Position numbers and translations under genes: made by a program. 64,000 nt of DNA from Citrus sinensis. Lineage: Eukaryota; Streptophyta; Magnoliopsida; Sapindales; Rutaceae. This document shows positions 1 to 13,582 of this stretch, piece after piece. How positions within the stretch are numbered: position 1 is the stretch's first letter; each line of letters starts with the position of its first letter. The notes beneath the pieces are model-generated. The model had not been told where the DNA came from, made no database searches, and was given only the letters and a program-made list of their open reading frames with translations. Location of the stretch: the NCBI RefSeq assembly GCF_022201045.2, contig NC_068557.1:10290501-10354500 (forward strand), in the 5' to 3' direction.

Positions 1-3000
1 TGATATTTACAATCAGACAATTACTGGACCTAATTTACATTAATTCTTATATAGCACTGTCCAGATTTTACCCTCTCTAATATTCGAGGGGTGTCTACTC
101 CACTCACAGTTGGTTTACGATCACGATCTTGTTCCCATGCATTAAATGTTTACAAATAATTAAAGAGAAGATGACTTTGCTGAAACGGCATGCAGCGGAG
201 GTCAGAGGTGAAAATCTTTATGCCCTTTTTCTTGTTCAAGATGTGCTTTTTGTTCAATCTAACTGCCAGAAAGCCTATGTTTGTACAAGTTCGACATTTC
301 GGGTTGGCATGTCGAACTCAGGACCATATGGACCGAATGAATTTATCGTGTCGAGAATCTCAATCACTAACCCTTTTCATTTTGTAACTGTAACATACAT
401 AAATTTGATACACCTTTTTTTTTTTTTAAAGAAAAAATTACCAGTCCAACATACTGTAGTATGCTTTCTTGAATACTTGTAGTACAATTGACTCAAACCG
501 TCATCACTTTTGTTTTAAAAATAACCAAATAAATTTTAAAATATGACAAATATAACATAGTTCTACTCGATAAAAAAAAGTCAATATAATATGATTAATT
601 AGATATTCGGTTCATAATGTTATAAATGGGTTTATCTTTTGAAACTCTCTAAACACGATTAGTTCGTCCTAGGTTCACCTTGGGTTAGTCGGTCGTGTAA
701 AAAAACTGCCACCAGATTTTATGCACGTGTCTTACGTCCACAATTTTTAGACCACATTAATGCATCACTTGACTGGAATTCCTTCTCAATTAAACACTTT
801 TCTTCGTCCCTAAAGATGCTCACGTGTGAACCGAGCTTATCCCTGTTTATTACCGGCATCCGTTTTGCATATGCAGTTCTGTGTGCAGCTCAATTTGGTT
901 TTTCGTTTGTAATGCTCATCATTGATGTTTTTCTTGGGTTGACTGGATTTCGGCTGCCAAGTATACTAGTGACTGATCCAATTGCAAGAAATTATGGGAT
1001 GAGTAGTGGACACAAGTTAATTATTCAGTCAAGTGAGAGTGCCGGTCATCGGAGATATTTAAGAATACATCAGAGGTAGTATATCAATCATACAATAAAT
1101 AAATAATACTATAATATATATGTATTTATTTTAAAAATTCATCATATAAATAATAATTATATTAAATTCAATTACAGATGCTATGCATGCATCAATTGTT
1201 ATTGTAAAATTTCTTCGGTTGCTGTGGCACCTACCGATTTATTGCTTAAGTGCGCTTTTTTCAACAATTTTAGACTTGTAGCTGTCGGAAGTAGTTATTA
1301 CTTATCACCCGCCGGTGTTTTACAATTAGGGACTTAAAAGGCAACAGTGAAATTTGTTTGAAAACAGTACACAATTTTTCTAATTTTTGTGCCAAGTCAA
1401 TTTCATTCCGTACTAATTTACGTGCTTTTAGCTGCATTTCTTTGGATCATTAATATTTAAGCAATTTGCTTTCCATTCTGTCTCTTTCTTGTAATGGAGA
1501 TTGGTTACCATCTTAAAATGGAAATTAAATAAGGAAAAAGAAAAAGGAAAAAGGATGCTCTTTCTTTTAGAGATTAAATGCAACCGAATCATATTTGCTT
1601 AATTTTGGGAACTTTGAGGCACAAGCAACTTTACAATCGAATGGAGGTTAGTTGTGAATCTTGGGGGAAAAGATGTCTTGCTACTTTATCAAGTGAACAA
1701 ATGGTCCAATAATGCAGTGCGGTTTGAAAAATCCAAGCTTGTATGGACCATGAAACTTCGATTTTTTATTTGGGTTCGTTAGGTTATTGTAATTGATTAG
1801 AGTTTAATTTATTGGAGAATTTGAACTAAACCAAGGAACCCTTAAATATAGACATAAAGTAAAAGATGGCCCCTTCTGTTTATTGAGTAATGATAACACA
1901 TAGATAATTTGTTTGGATAGAAAGTTTTAGTAACCTTCGCGCCAAAGGAATATAAATTCCAAGTGCTGTGTTTCTTCTTCGGCACGATCTAAATTTGAAT
2001 TGAAAAATAAAACATCAATAGTGAGGCCATTTAGGAGGATGAAAAAAAAAAAAGAAATAGTTTGAAAATTCCGTAAAGTCACATGTATTGGTTGTTTAAT
2101 TTGAAAAGAACTTGAGGTTGTTAAATAAAGAGAAGAAGGTGGATGTTAACAAGATTCTCCACTGTCGCAACCATGGAAGACCATTACCAAGTCTGCAATG
2201 ATTCGTTCAATCGATGGGGGTCCAAAATTTGGTGGGTATCCAAAATTTGGAAGAAAAAGAGTTTAATTTGTGGACTATGATTAAGAATGGAAAAAGAGTT
2301 TTAAAAATTAAGTAACGTTTTAGAGCAAGAGTAATAAAGGATTAATCTACTTTCATCAAATCATATGCATCAAGTTGTCGCTAAATGATTTTTGAAGTAC
2401 GCAATTCAAAAGATAATGATTGCGTTATGATTCAAAGTTTCAAGAAGGGAAGCTAACTGTAATAATAATTTTTATAAAATTAACTTCATATCAAAATTTG
2501 TCCCCACTCGAACATAATTTTTTTTTTTTAAAAAAAAATTAATATGAAAATAAAGGTTTTCTTTCGCCCAAACGCCGTGCCATGCAACAGTTAATAGCTT
2601 TATACCTATGTGTCCGTCCGTACCTTCGTCGAAACCACGGTTGATATTTACTCAAAAGTCAAAGGTCTGTTTCAAGGGTTGTTAAAGGATGCTTCGCACG
2701 ATGAGTACGTGCTACCGCCTGCACACAATTCTAAGAATGCATGCATATATAATTGTTATAATATTGAAAAAATAATAATTAATTAATGAAATACTAAAAA
2801 TAGTCATCAATGAATGGACAGGCCATGCACTCAGGCTCACGTGCAGGGCCACACGCCTTGGTTTGTCCTTGTAGCGTATCCCGTCGACAGGCCCTGCATG
2901 TTAGGCCACTCCCTATGCGGCTACATGCCCACAACGCGACAAATTCTTCACATTTCCCCCCAACACTACTACACTAGTTTGATCCCCTAATATCTATTAT

Positions 3001-4783
3001 TGCCTTCTCTTTTTCATTCATTTTTTTTATTATTATTATTTCAATAAATTATTTATACTGTGGTAGTTAAAGGGGATTAATTTTAACTTTTGCGTGGCTA
3101 ATGGCTGCTAGCTTCGTTAAATTTAATTGTTGTGGCCTTTACTAGCTGTCATTGAGTTCTAGGATACAGCAGTTGGATTCGCGAAATCGGAAGAAGGATC
3201 TTTTTGTCTTGAAGCTAAATATATTTAATCCCTTTCTCCCCCTCCAAAAAAAAAAAAAAGAAAAAAAAAGCCAAATATTAGTTATATAAATTATATTGAG
3301 TTGCATGGAATTGAGGGATATAGAGTAGAATCAAGGTTCAACTCCCGAGACTTCCTTTGGTCTCTGTATATTTTTAACAAGGGGGGCAATAATTTCTAAA
3401 TAATTATTAAAAGATCGATCAAAATATATGAAAGCCATGCTGTGCCTGTGCTGCTGTCTTGAGTTGACAAAAATTTTAACATAAAATTTGTTGGTTATTT
3501 TGGCTGTTTGGACAGCGTTCGCAACTGAGTTAGCGAACTCAATGACATCCCGCCACGTGGAATATGACGTGACATAAACTAATGGTCATCTGAAACATTG
3601 TCGTTTCACTATGATAGGAGCCAAACAAAATCTCCTAGGATTCCATCCATATTATTCCCCATTCATCCCTCTAGGGGAATGGACGTCTGGTACATGATCC
3701 AGCTGTACCGTGATCTGGATAATCTTCAGGTTTGATTGATTTAAGTTTAAAAATAGACCAAAAAAGGAAATTTTATGTTTGAAAAATATTCTACTGCTGC
3801 GGATAACATAACACTGCAATTTGGTTTTGCTCGACAGACTCAGAGCAGGTACAGATAGGATGAAACAGCATGGTTTTATACAGGGGGCAGCAATTTCAGT
3901 TGGGATTTTGTTTATTCAATTTGGTTTGAGTCAAATTAAAGGAGAATGAGTCTGGAAAAAATTGTCTTATTTAATAAACGAGTGAATTCAATTTAATTTA
4001 TTAAATAAACGAATTGAATACTAGTTTAAGATTATTGATTCATTTAGAATTAATTTAACACGGTTCATAAATAAATTGAATATAAAAGTATTAATTTATT
4101 ATTGGTTTGATTAAATTATTTATTTATTTTGGCATCCATGAATCTTTATACAGCGGGTTCAGAAGAATAAGAACTGCTATACATGCCGGACAGAAAGTGA
4201 AATTATATTGGTCAAAAGTCAAAAGAAGATCGTCTAAGGCAGGGTAGCTTCTCAAGTAAGTAATAGTTTTGACTACAGAGTAGGGAGCATGAAGTGTAAA
4301 TACTATACCTTGATAACTTTTTTACGGTTTGCCTGAAAAAGGTGAAGAGTAGGGGACTTATTAGTGAAGAGATCTTTGACCTTGTCAACATTTTTGATAG
4401 TGACAGGAGATAAAGACGAATCCGTAGTATTTCAGACCCTATGCGCCTGCCTTCCCTTCCACTCTCACTTCCTCATTCTTCCCCTCCTCCCCCCACCCCA
4501 ATTCTCCTTTTAATTTTCTTTTTATTGCGGGTTTGACTGATTCGTATGACACAAGCTTTTACTTCTTTACGTGCAGCACTAGCCCGACCAGTCGCTCCGC
4601 CCCATATAGAAAATCAAACACGTAAAAATTCGGTCACAAAAAAAAAAAAAAATAGGGTAAATCTCATGCCCTCATAATTTGTTGATAAACTTCATTTATA
4701 GGATTCAGTTTTTAATTCTTTAGTTTGAATAAGGTTACGAAGAAAATAAGGAAGAAATGTAGAGTAGAAAAAAAATTAATTAT
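1..4783. other. Gene-poor intergenic DNA
   Basis: I see no supported gene here. The longest open frame of note (816-1079, +, 87 codons) has no motif I recognise, no clear splice context and sits in AT-rich sequence, so I leave it out. Poly-A/T runs occur near 2041, 3246 and 4638. A G-box-like CACGTG lies near 3555. The region could hold promoter sequence or a non-coding RNA, but nothing in the sequence shows either. Confidence 0.5.
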
Positions 4784-4792
4784 TGTGAATGA

Positions 4793-4920
4793 GGGTCCAG
4801 CTATGGTACCACAGTGATACCATACTACAACTAAATTCAGTTATTGGATTTAGTTATAAAGACTATTATAGGTTGGATCCAACTGTGGTATGATACCACT
4901 GTAGTACCATAGTTTTACCC
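4793..4920. mobile_element. Mutator-type MITE, 128 bp
   Basis: A short element with terminal inverted repeats of about 32 bp (26 of 32 positions match by eye). Both ends share GGGT and then CTATGGTAC. It is flanked by a perfect 9-bp direct duplication TGTGAATGA at 4784-4792 and 4921-4929. A 9-bp target duplication is the hallmark of Mutator-like transposition. There is no coding capacity, so it is non-autonomous and would need a transposase in trans. Confidence 0.85.
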
Positions 4921-4929
4921 TGTGAATGA

Positions 4930-5751
4930 TATAATATTCTTTTTACAAAATTAACTTTGATCCAAAAATTCCAGTTTTTGTGAAATTTAGGTTTATAATA
5001 TTGTAAATAGGTAATTCATATCTAACAATTAATGTAAGATACATCTAACAATATGTGAATCCCACACATACAATTCTTGTAAATATGTGATAAAGCTTAA
5101 TAAATTTGAGATTCTCGAATTTTTTTTTTTGCATATTTTAAAATTATTTTGTCTCTTTAACGTGGCATTATAACAAATAGGGGCAAAAAAAAAAAAAAAG
5201 GATAAACAGAACATTTTAACGGCGGAGACTGAAGAGTAGTAACAGAGGTGTGGCCTGTGGAGTCGTAATGAACTTGAGTTTTGAGGGTACGTCCCTCTTT
5301 CAATTTCAACGGCCGCGATTGAGTTTTTACATTTGATCCACGGTCCTGATTATTTTGAACATAATCTCCCCCAAGCCAAAGCATCATCAGGGCTCATCCA
5401 TATAGATGATACATCTACCCACCATTTTGAGTTTGAAATTCAACAGTCCCAACGGGTCCCACATTTTTAAATAACACCGTAATATACTAACAACCATCCA
5501 TCCAACTGGTCTTCTTTTAACCGTGGTTTAAAAAAACTCGAGTTAAAATACCACCACAATAAATAAACAAGCCATCCTTCCCTCTCTCTTTAACTCTGGC
5601 TGGCGCCCTCTTATTTTCAAGTTTCGACTTCTCTCTCGAGCTCCGCGTCTCTCGTTCTTCTTAAATCAAACTCAAAACACACTCATCCGAGGCAGCACCA
5701 ACAGTTTCTTACACTTCATTTACACGCTCAACGCGTGTCTGCTTCGACAAA
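4930..5751 (+). promoter_or_regulatory. Upstream region of the ankyrin gene
   Basis: About 820 bp between the MITE and the ankyrin start codon. The last 170 bases are pyrimidine-rich (CT runs near 5580-5660), as is common in plant 5' leaders. I see no decisive TATA box. Open frames on the minus strand at 5029-5387 overlap poly-A/T runs and look fortuitous. Confidence 0.35.
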
Positions 5752-8700
5752 ATGACTGTGTTTTCCGTTAGGCAGGTGGTGCCCGTCGACTACGAGGCGG
5801 AGGTATCGCAGAGACTCCTCGAAGCGACGCTCGCCGGCGATCTTAAATCGGCGACGGAGTGCATTGCCGATCCGTACGTGGACGTGAACTTCGTCGGCGC
5901 GGTTTCTTTGAAGACGAGGAAGACTGAGGTCGTGCTTCGCGAGGGAAAGCCGAGCGAAGTCCGCGTCGAGTTCGAGGAGTTCAAGAGTGACGTCACGGCT
6001 CTGTTCCTAGCTGCTCACAGTGGAAATGTCACTCTTGTGAAGAAATTACTGGTATTGATCGGATCATTGCATAATGAACTCAATAAATTTGAATGTGAAC
6101 TACTGTTTTATTTGCGTTGTCGTTTTGCTACTTGAACCGTCTTCGTCGTTTTTTTTTCCTGTTTTTTTTTCGTAACATTTGAATTTTTTTTTTGTTTTGC
6201 AATGAGCATTGTTGATTTTTTTATCATTTTTTAAGGTTTTATGATTAACACAAAAAGAAATGGAATATTTGAGGTTTACAAGTTTCAGATCACTAAAAAT
6301 AAAATAATTTGAGATTTGGACTGTTTCACTAACGTTTTCGTTTTGTCGTTTGTTTTAATTTTTTAAGTATTTTGTTGATTTATCCTTTTTTTTTCTCTCC
6401 TAAAATAAGTATCGAGAGACTGTTGACCGGATTACTACTATTGAACTCAAGATTCAAAACTCTATCTAACCACCTTGTTAGACTTTTAAGTTGAAAGTTA
6501 AAAAAAAAAAATGTCTGTTAAGTGTGATTTGCGAAATTTGGATAGTTTCGCGAGTTCTCTACTTTATGGTTTTGTTATGAACTATGATTTTAGTGATTTA
6601 AAAATTTGAAACAAAGGTATTTTTGTAATTTTTTCTTGGACCACTGAGCTGAATCTAGTTTTCTCTGCTTTAAGAGTTACATTTGCTGACATCATGATGC
6701 CTTTAACAATTTTCAATCCTCGGCTTCCAACTTTGAAGAGTCCAAGGTTTCATGTTATGTGGGAATTATCTTCAAAATAAAGTTCAGATATCCCTTTCGT
6801 ATCTTTAAAGATTCATTGTCTTCTTTGCTTTATTGCTTTTTCCTGTATTGGTCTCCTTTTTCATTATCTGGTTTACATTCATTAATGAAAGTATTTGCTT
6901 TAGTATTGTTTTAATTCTGTTTCGAAAGGCTGGATTGGATCATAGGAATCTGACTCATAATCTCTAAGAAACCATTCTGCTGTTCCTGCTTGAAAATTTG
7001 CACAAGTTATTATCTGCTTGATACGAATACATGTTTAACAGAAGAAAATTTGCACAGAGAGATAGTGATATTTGTTAAGAGAATAGTCAGGAAGTATATC
7101 TGGAGCCCATATAATTAAAGCTTAATATTTATTTATTTAATGGAATCAAATAAGGCAAGGCCCATGTTGAGTTGTCTGACTTTGACCACTGGCCAGACCT
7201 CAAAAGTACATTATTGTACTCATAGATGCATCCCCCTTTCAGCTTTCTAAAATGAGCATTCATTCACTCTTTGGTGGAAATTCCATGCTTCTTTGTCTGC
7301 TGCATATTTGCACTGTTGTTGTCCCGTAATTTTGTCAGCGTGTGGTCATGATTTTCGGTTCTGAATTAAGAATCCTAGATAGTTGTTACTACTGTAGTAT
7401 TTTTGTTCCTTATCGATAACTCTCATTGAAATTTGGAATAAGGGGAGAAATTTTATGAAAAGAGCACAGTGTCACATTCTGAAGTCTTTAATTGTCTTTG
7501 TAATGTACTAAAAAGATTTGAGATAATGTCAAATCACAGAGCACTGGAGCTGATGTGAACCAGAAACTCTTCAGGGGCTTTGCAACGACAATAGCAGTGA
7601 GAGAGGGCCATCTTGAGATTCTGGAGATCTTACTTAAGGCCGGGGCTTCTCAGCCTGCATGTGAGGAGGCTTTGCTGGAGGCAAGCTGTCATGGTCAAGC
7701 TAGGCTTGCTGAGCTGCTTATGGGCTCTGATTTGATAAGGCCACATGTTGCTGTGCATTCTCTTGTCACAGCATGTTGTAGGGGATTTGTGGATGTGGTG
7801 GATACTCTCATGAAGGTAAGTCATCTTGCTTATTTAGAGGCTTTCAAAAATTAGAGCTATAACTGCCTTAATGTTGCATGTTTCATAGTGTCTTTCAGGG
7901 AGTTAATCTCTTATATCGTTATAGCATATTATGTATGACATGATTGATTTGCCAATCACATAGTTGGTTCTCTATGGCAGTGTGGAGTTGATATAAATGC
8001 CACTGATCGGTTGCTGCTGCAGTCATTGAAGCCTTCTCTTCACACAAACGTTGACTGTAGTGCACTTGTTGCTGCTGTGGTTAGTAGGCAGGTCTCTGTT
8101 GTCCAATTACTGCTACAGGTGACCTTTTGTAATCTTCCTCATTTATCTTTTATCATTCTGGTTGGTGAGGACTCCTGTTTTTGGTGGTTGGAGCCATCTG
8201 ATGGTGTAGGTCCCCTCTTTGAAATGAAAAAGTGTAATAACAGTGACACAGCTGAATTTTGTATCTTACTATGGCAATTCTAGTGTACTATTTTTGGTGG
8301 ATGCATGGGGATCTCAACAGAAATTCTCTATATCCTCGGCCCTACATTAGAAGATAATCTATTCTACAAAATAAATATGGATGGGAAAATTACACATTTC
8401 TTGCCTCTTTTTTTTTCACTTATCAGTGTTTTTCTCCTATACTTTTTTTTTTTTAATTTAATACAACTCAACCCTTTTTTGGTCTCAAAATGATTATGCA
8501 GGCTGGTGCAAAAACAGATATGAAAGTAAGACTTGGAGCATGGTCATGGGACACAACTACAGGTGAAGAGTTTCGAGTAGGTGCTGGATTAGCTGAGCCA
8601 TATGCCATCACCTGGTGTGCAGTAGAGTATTTTGAAATTACTGGTTCCATCTTACGCATGCTTCTGCAGCACCTCTCCTATAATAGTCCTCACTACGGAA

Positions 8701-10034
8701 GAACCCTCCTTCACCATGCCATTCTTTGTGGCTGTACAGGAGCAGTCGCTGTCCTCTTGAGCTGTGGTGCTGATGCTCAATGCCCTATTAGAACCCAAAA
8801 AACCGAGTTCCATCCAATACACCTGGCTGCCCGTCTTGGCTTTTCTACAATTCTTCAATCCCTAATTGATTCTGGTTGTGATCTAAATACAAAGACAGAA
8901 TCTGGTGAAACAGCTCTGATGATCAGTGCAAAATATAAGCAAGAAGAGTGCGTCAAAGTTTTGGCCAAGGTTGGTGCTGATTTCGGGTTAGTTAGTGTTT
9001 CTGGTCAGTCTGCAAGTTCTATTGCTGGTTCAAACTGGTGGTCTGTTGGTTTTCAACGAGCAGTACTAGACACAATCAGGTCTGGAAATATTCCAAAATC
9101 TAGCAATGTAGCAGTTTTCTCTCCTTTGATGTTTATAGCTCAAGCCGGTGATATTGCCGCCTTAAAAGCTCTTATTGGGAGGGAAGAACTTAATCTTGAT
9201 TATCAGGATGACAATGGTTTCTCAGCTGTCATGGTTGCTGCCTCAAAGGGTCATGTTGAAGTATTCCGTGAGCTGGTTTATGCAGGGGCTGACGTTAAGC
9301 TGCTTAATAAATCTGGCAAAACTGCAATTATGCTATCTGAGTTGAACCAGAATTGTGACCTATTTGAGAAAGTAATGCTTGAATTTGCACTTGAAAAGGG
9401 AAACCGCAATGCTGGAGGTTTCTATGCTTTACATTGTGCTGCACGTCGTGGTGACTTGGATGCAGTTAGGTTGCTGACAAGTAGGGGTTATGGTGTTAAT
9501 GTCCCAGATGGTGATGGTTATACTCCATTGATGTTGGCGGCAAGGGAAGGCCATGGGCCCATGTGTGAACTCTTGATCTCAAATGGAGCTGTTTGCGATA
9601 TTAAGAATGCTAGAGGTGAAACTGCACTCTCGCTTGCAAGAAAAAATTCCAGCATGAAAAATGACGCTGAACTCGTGATTTTGGATGAAGTTGCTCGCAT
9701 GCTGGTATTAGGCGGTGGTCATGTACTAAAACATACCAAAGGAGGTAAAGGCACTCCACACAGGAAAGATATCAGAATGTTGGGGTCTGAAGGTGTGCTG
9801 CGGTGGGGAAATTCAAGACGTAGAAATGTGATATGCCGAGAGGCAAAGTTGGGGCCAAGTCCAGCCTTTCAAAAGAATAGGCGAGGCAAAGGTGATGTTA
9901 ATGAACCTGGGGTGTTCCATATAGTGACCACCAAGAACAATGAGGTTCATTTTGTATGCCAAGGTGGGTTGGAAATGGCTGAGCTCTGGGTGAGGGGTAT
10001 AATGCTGGTAACGAAGGCGGCCATGCATGGTTAA
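5752..10034 (+). CDS. Ankyrin-repeat protein
   Basis: Four exons by frame and GT/AG borders: 5752-6051, 7540-7815, 7981-8118, 8502-10034, giving about 748 residues with every junction in phase 0. The first ATG follows a CT-rich leader. Ankyrin repeats are visible from about residue 80 to 610, for example TALFLAAHSGNVTLVKKLL (about 82-100), GRTLLHHAILCGCTGAVAVL (about 303), FHPIHLAARLGF (about 338), GETALMISAKY (about 370), AVMVAASKGHVEVF (about 480), FYALHCAARRGDLDAVRLL (about 548) and YTPLMLAAREGH (about 580). The last 130 residues are basic and low in recognisable domains. No transmembrane segment, PGG domain, kinase or RING was seen, so this is a repeat-only type; such proteins act as protein-binding scaffolds and the partner is unknown. 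Exon 1 is followed by a long intron of 1.49 kb. Its 3' end faces the ribosome recycling factor gene tail to tail, 672 bp away. Confidence 0.88.
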
Positions 10035-10706
10035 CAGAGAAACCAAGGACTATGAGTTGCAAGACTCTTGCCTTAATAGTATGTATAGAAATAGCAGCTT
10101 GTAGTACTTTGTCTCGAAGTACTTTGGATTGCTAGATTTATGTTAAAAAAGTTTTGCTCCTAGTAGTTGTAAATGCTTTCTCATAAAAAAGAAAAAAAAA
10201 TGGCATTTTCGTCCACTTCTTAGTCTGGCCATCTCTGCTTCATAGAAGCTTCAAAAGTTAAGGTCATTGAAAACTAACGTCAAGTTAATGGATGTGCTGA
10301 AAAGAGAAATCAGACGAAAACTAATCCGCTACAAATATTGCGAGTGAAAGCCGCAAACTTTGTTCCAAGCACTGGCTATTAAGCAAAAAAGAAAAGATTT
10401 CATTAACATACACATACTTCACATGTAAATTGAGCCTCAAATAAGCCGCAGAGATCTACGATTCCACAAGAATTGTTGGCTAACTGACATCATATATCAA
10501 GAATCAAATGGTAAATGTAACAATAGTGGATTCTAACGGAAGCATACTTAATTGTTCATATAAATGCAGCATGTACCTCGCCCTCTCATGAACTATGAAA
10601 ATATACAAAAGAATTCAGAATATGATAAAGTGAAGGGCTTTTGATAGTAATTCAGTTGTCCATAATTCCAACGCGTTTCAATAATATCCGAATTGTATCA
10701 GCAGAC
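10035..10706. other. Shared 3' flank between convergent genes
   Basis: No gene seen. This holds the 3' untranslated regions of the ankyrin gene (+) and the ribosome recycling factor gene (-), including an A-rich stretch near 10185. Confidence 0.5.
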
Positions 10707-13210
10707 TCAGCCTTCATTAATTTCCTTCTCTTTTGCCTTGCAGATATCATCCGCTGACTTCACATATTTTTTAGTCAACTCATCTATCTGTAAAAGGAAG
10801 TAGAAATTGAAAACAATCAAATAAATGCAACAGTTCTTTTAGCTAGGATCAGCTGAACACACCTCTTTCTCCAATCTCTTCATTTGATCCTTGGGCAAAC
10901 TTGAACCTGCTTTCTTCATCATATCCAACGCCTGTAAAACCAAGAATATATCAACTTTGATGCATGGAACAATTAAAACATTACAGCAATACAAAAAATC
11001 CACAACAACAAAGTATCAGTGGAATTCCTTTTTGTAGACTTAATATTAATGATGGATAAATATAATTTCCAATGAAAAAGATTAACGGTTATTTAATGAG
11101 TTGTGACACCGCTGCTAGACTCCCATGGGTTAGCAGATTACATAATTATCTATGAATTTCACAAAATAAGTCCAATCATAGAAGGAAAAGCACGCATTCT
11201 TACATGATTAAACTCTCGACCAATAGTTAAAATATATTATTATCAGACAACATAAACTAAGATCTAGAGACTGGAAGAGCAAGAAATTACAAACATGAAT
11301 CCCATGTCAGATAAAGAAAATAGTCAGTTACTGATAATACCTTCTGCCGAGACCTTCTAATACTTTGTTTGACATCTTCACTCGTCTTGGCTACTACCTT
11401 ACACATTGCCTGGATATGCTCTTTGGTCAATCTGGTCAATGCGAACAGCAAACAATAGTAAATCAATGAAGCGATCAGAAAGTCCATTGACATGCACAGC
11501 AGAGGAAACTTTGATCCCAAATACTGCCTTATCATCATAAAACTCTTCAAATATATTTTCCACTCCAATAATGGGTTTGTCACCCATTATTAGGTGATGG
11601 ACTTCTGTGTCACAAATATAAATGAGAAAAAAATTTAAATGGAGCAAGTGTTTACGCTGGAATAGCTGCAATCAAACGTTGCCCATCCACTCTAGGATTT
11701 AACCCTAGCGGAGATGAAACAATGGCGCACTCTAACTCTTTCAGGGTCTGCAAGAAACAGTTAGTTCATTATGGTCTTGATCAAACTGGGTTTGGATTGT
11801 TTAAAATCTACCACTAATATTATTCCAAGCATACATGAAAAAATGAAGAAACATGCATAATTTTTCCAGCTTCAACATATAATACAACTGTTAATTCAAA
11901 TTAACATAGAAAGTGATTCATTTAAAAAGGAAGATCTCCAAGATAGGAAACTGTTAACAATTATGTAGCATGAGACTTGAGCACATAGATAATTACATTT
12001 GGATCATAGGGATTAATTGATAAGGTCTTAGAATCTAGCACTGAAACAACAGCTAAATGATTCAAGGGCATCTTCACTCCACCAGTTTCAACAATAATGT
12101 GGTCAAGCATTCCTGTAAAAAAAACATTGCAGAAAAATATATGTCAAATTATCAGACCACCAAACCTCTACAACAAAAAAAATTAAGATAAAGATGATCC
12201 ATGGTAATATACCTGGTGACGCCCTTCCTGTTCTTAATTTGGTCAGTTCGCGTGACAATGCAACTATTGCTGCTTCCATCTGTGAGACAGTAGTTTCCTT
12301 AACAGTGGGACCAATATCCACAATTTCAACTGTACTTCCAGCACCAGAATCATCCTCTACAGATTTGTATCAAAAGGAATAAGAATGTGCGCAAACATAA
12401 TGACCGTGTTTAAAGAGGTAATTCAACATGCAATTCTCACAAATGTACAAAAATTTGTTTCATGATCAATAACTAAAGAAATGAATAATGTGAACTTAAC
12501 TATCCCTCAGACCTAAATGGTTTGGATAAGCTAAATAAATCCTCCGCATTCCAATTATCGGGGAGATATTTTGTTTAACATGTTTAGAACCTCTATTTCA
12601 TTCCAACTGGAGTCAAATCACTGTTCCATGCCATAGCATTCACAGAATAACCAAAACAACAATCTTTCCTTACAATTACAATTGGTATAGATTAGATAAA
12701 TCATAAAAAAGACTGTTCATTTTACACGGTGAGAATCCTAATAAGACTATTGCAAGATAATTTGAGGCATAGTTATACAATCTGCCATTACATCTCATTA
12801 CTATACCATCATTTTGATCCAGCTGAATCAACAAACAAACAAGCAAGCCACATATCCAAAAACCCAAAAACTGAAATCACCCACTCAACACCGTAATACA
12901 TAACATCCCATTCATCAAATCTCCAATTTAGTAATAACAACTCCATAGATAATACTAAAAAAAAAAAAACCAAAAGCAGAGAGATTAGAGAAGTACTTGA
13001 TCTTTTGCCTTTGGCGAATCCTCGACGACAACCTTGCATGAAGCCGAAAGCCGAAAGACTTGGATCACTGTACCGGGTCCTAAAGAACCCATTACTGCGG
13101 GAGCAGGGAGTATGGAACCAGCTTCGCTGTGATTGAAGAGAAGAGCTTCCATTTCTAAGAAGCAGTGTTGCGTTTCGATTAGAGATTGCTCGTCTTAGAT
13201 GCATTGCCAT
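10707..13210 (-). CDS. RRF: Ribosome recycling factor, mitochondrial
   Basis: Seven exons on the minus strand: 13210-12997, 12356-12213, 12112-11997, 11747-11656, 11431-11341, 10931-10863, 10787-10707; all GT/AG and in frame, about 268 residues plus stop. RRF releases ribosomes from mRNA after termination together with EF-G. Family motifs are clear: LRTGRASPGMLDHIIVE at about residues 112-128, the SINPYDPN segment, LGLNPRVDGQRLIAAIPALT, and the C-terminal helix pairs with KDQMKRLEKEIDELTKKY. The RRF domain covers about residues 80-268, the usual length of about 185. The first 75 residues are rich in Arg, Ser and Leu with almost no acidic residues (MAMHLRRAISNRNATLL...), a typical mitochondrial presequence, so I infer the mitochondrial rather than the plastid form. 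Telo-box motifs lie just upstream. Confidence 0.93.
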
Positions 13211-13284
13211 GATTTTTCGTTATTTATTTCTTGTTTAATTGTGTTTTGAAGAAATGAAACAATAGATAGACTTCCAACTATTCC

Positions 13285-13329
13285 GTTTAGGGTTTTAGTG
13301 GTTTTCTGTTTTTGAGGGTTTAGGGTTTA
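13285..13329 (-). promoter_or_regulatory. Telo-box cluster upstream of RRF
   Basis: Three copies of AGGGTTT (AAACCCT read with the gene) occur within 45 bases, 75-120 bases upstream of the RRF start codon. A TGGGCT (site II type) lies further up near 13439. Telo-boxes plus site II elements are known in promoters of plant translation genes, which fits this gene. The assignment rests on motif and position only. Confidence 0.55.
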
Positions 13330-13582
13330 TTGTTTGTTATTATAAAATCCTCCGTTTGTTGCTAAGCCTAACCTTATTGCAATCGACCCAACATTTGGGC
13401 ATCCAAACTGGGTTGGTTGGATTCATTTCCATGAGAAAGTGGGCTATTTATTATTTATCTTTTTTCATTAATTTTGTTATAATTTACTAACTTTATGGTG
13501 AAGATGTGAGTCTAAATTGATATAATTATTATTTATTTATTATTTATTTTTTGTTATGGCGGGGTGGTTTTCAAGAAATTTA

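Noticed and set aside
816..1079. An 87-residue hydrophobic ORF
   Set aside because: No known motif, no splice or promoter context and no repeat relation; could be chance.
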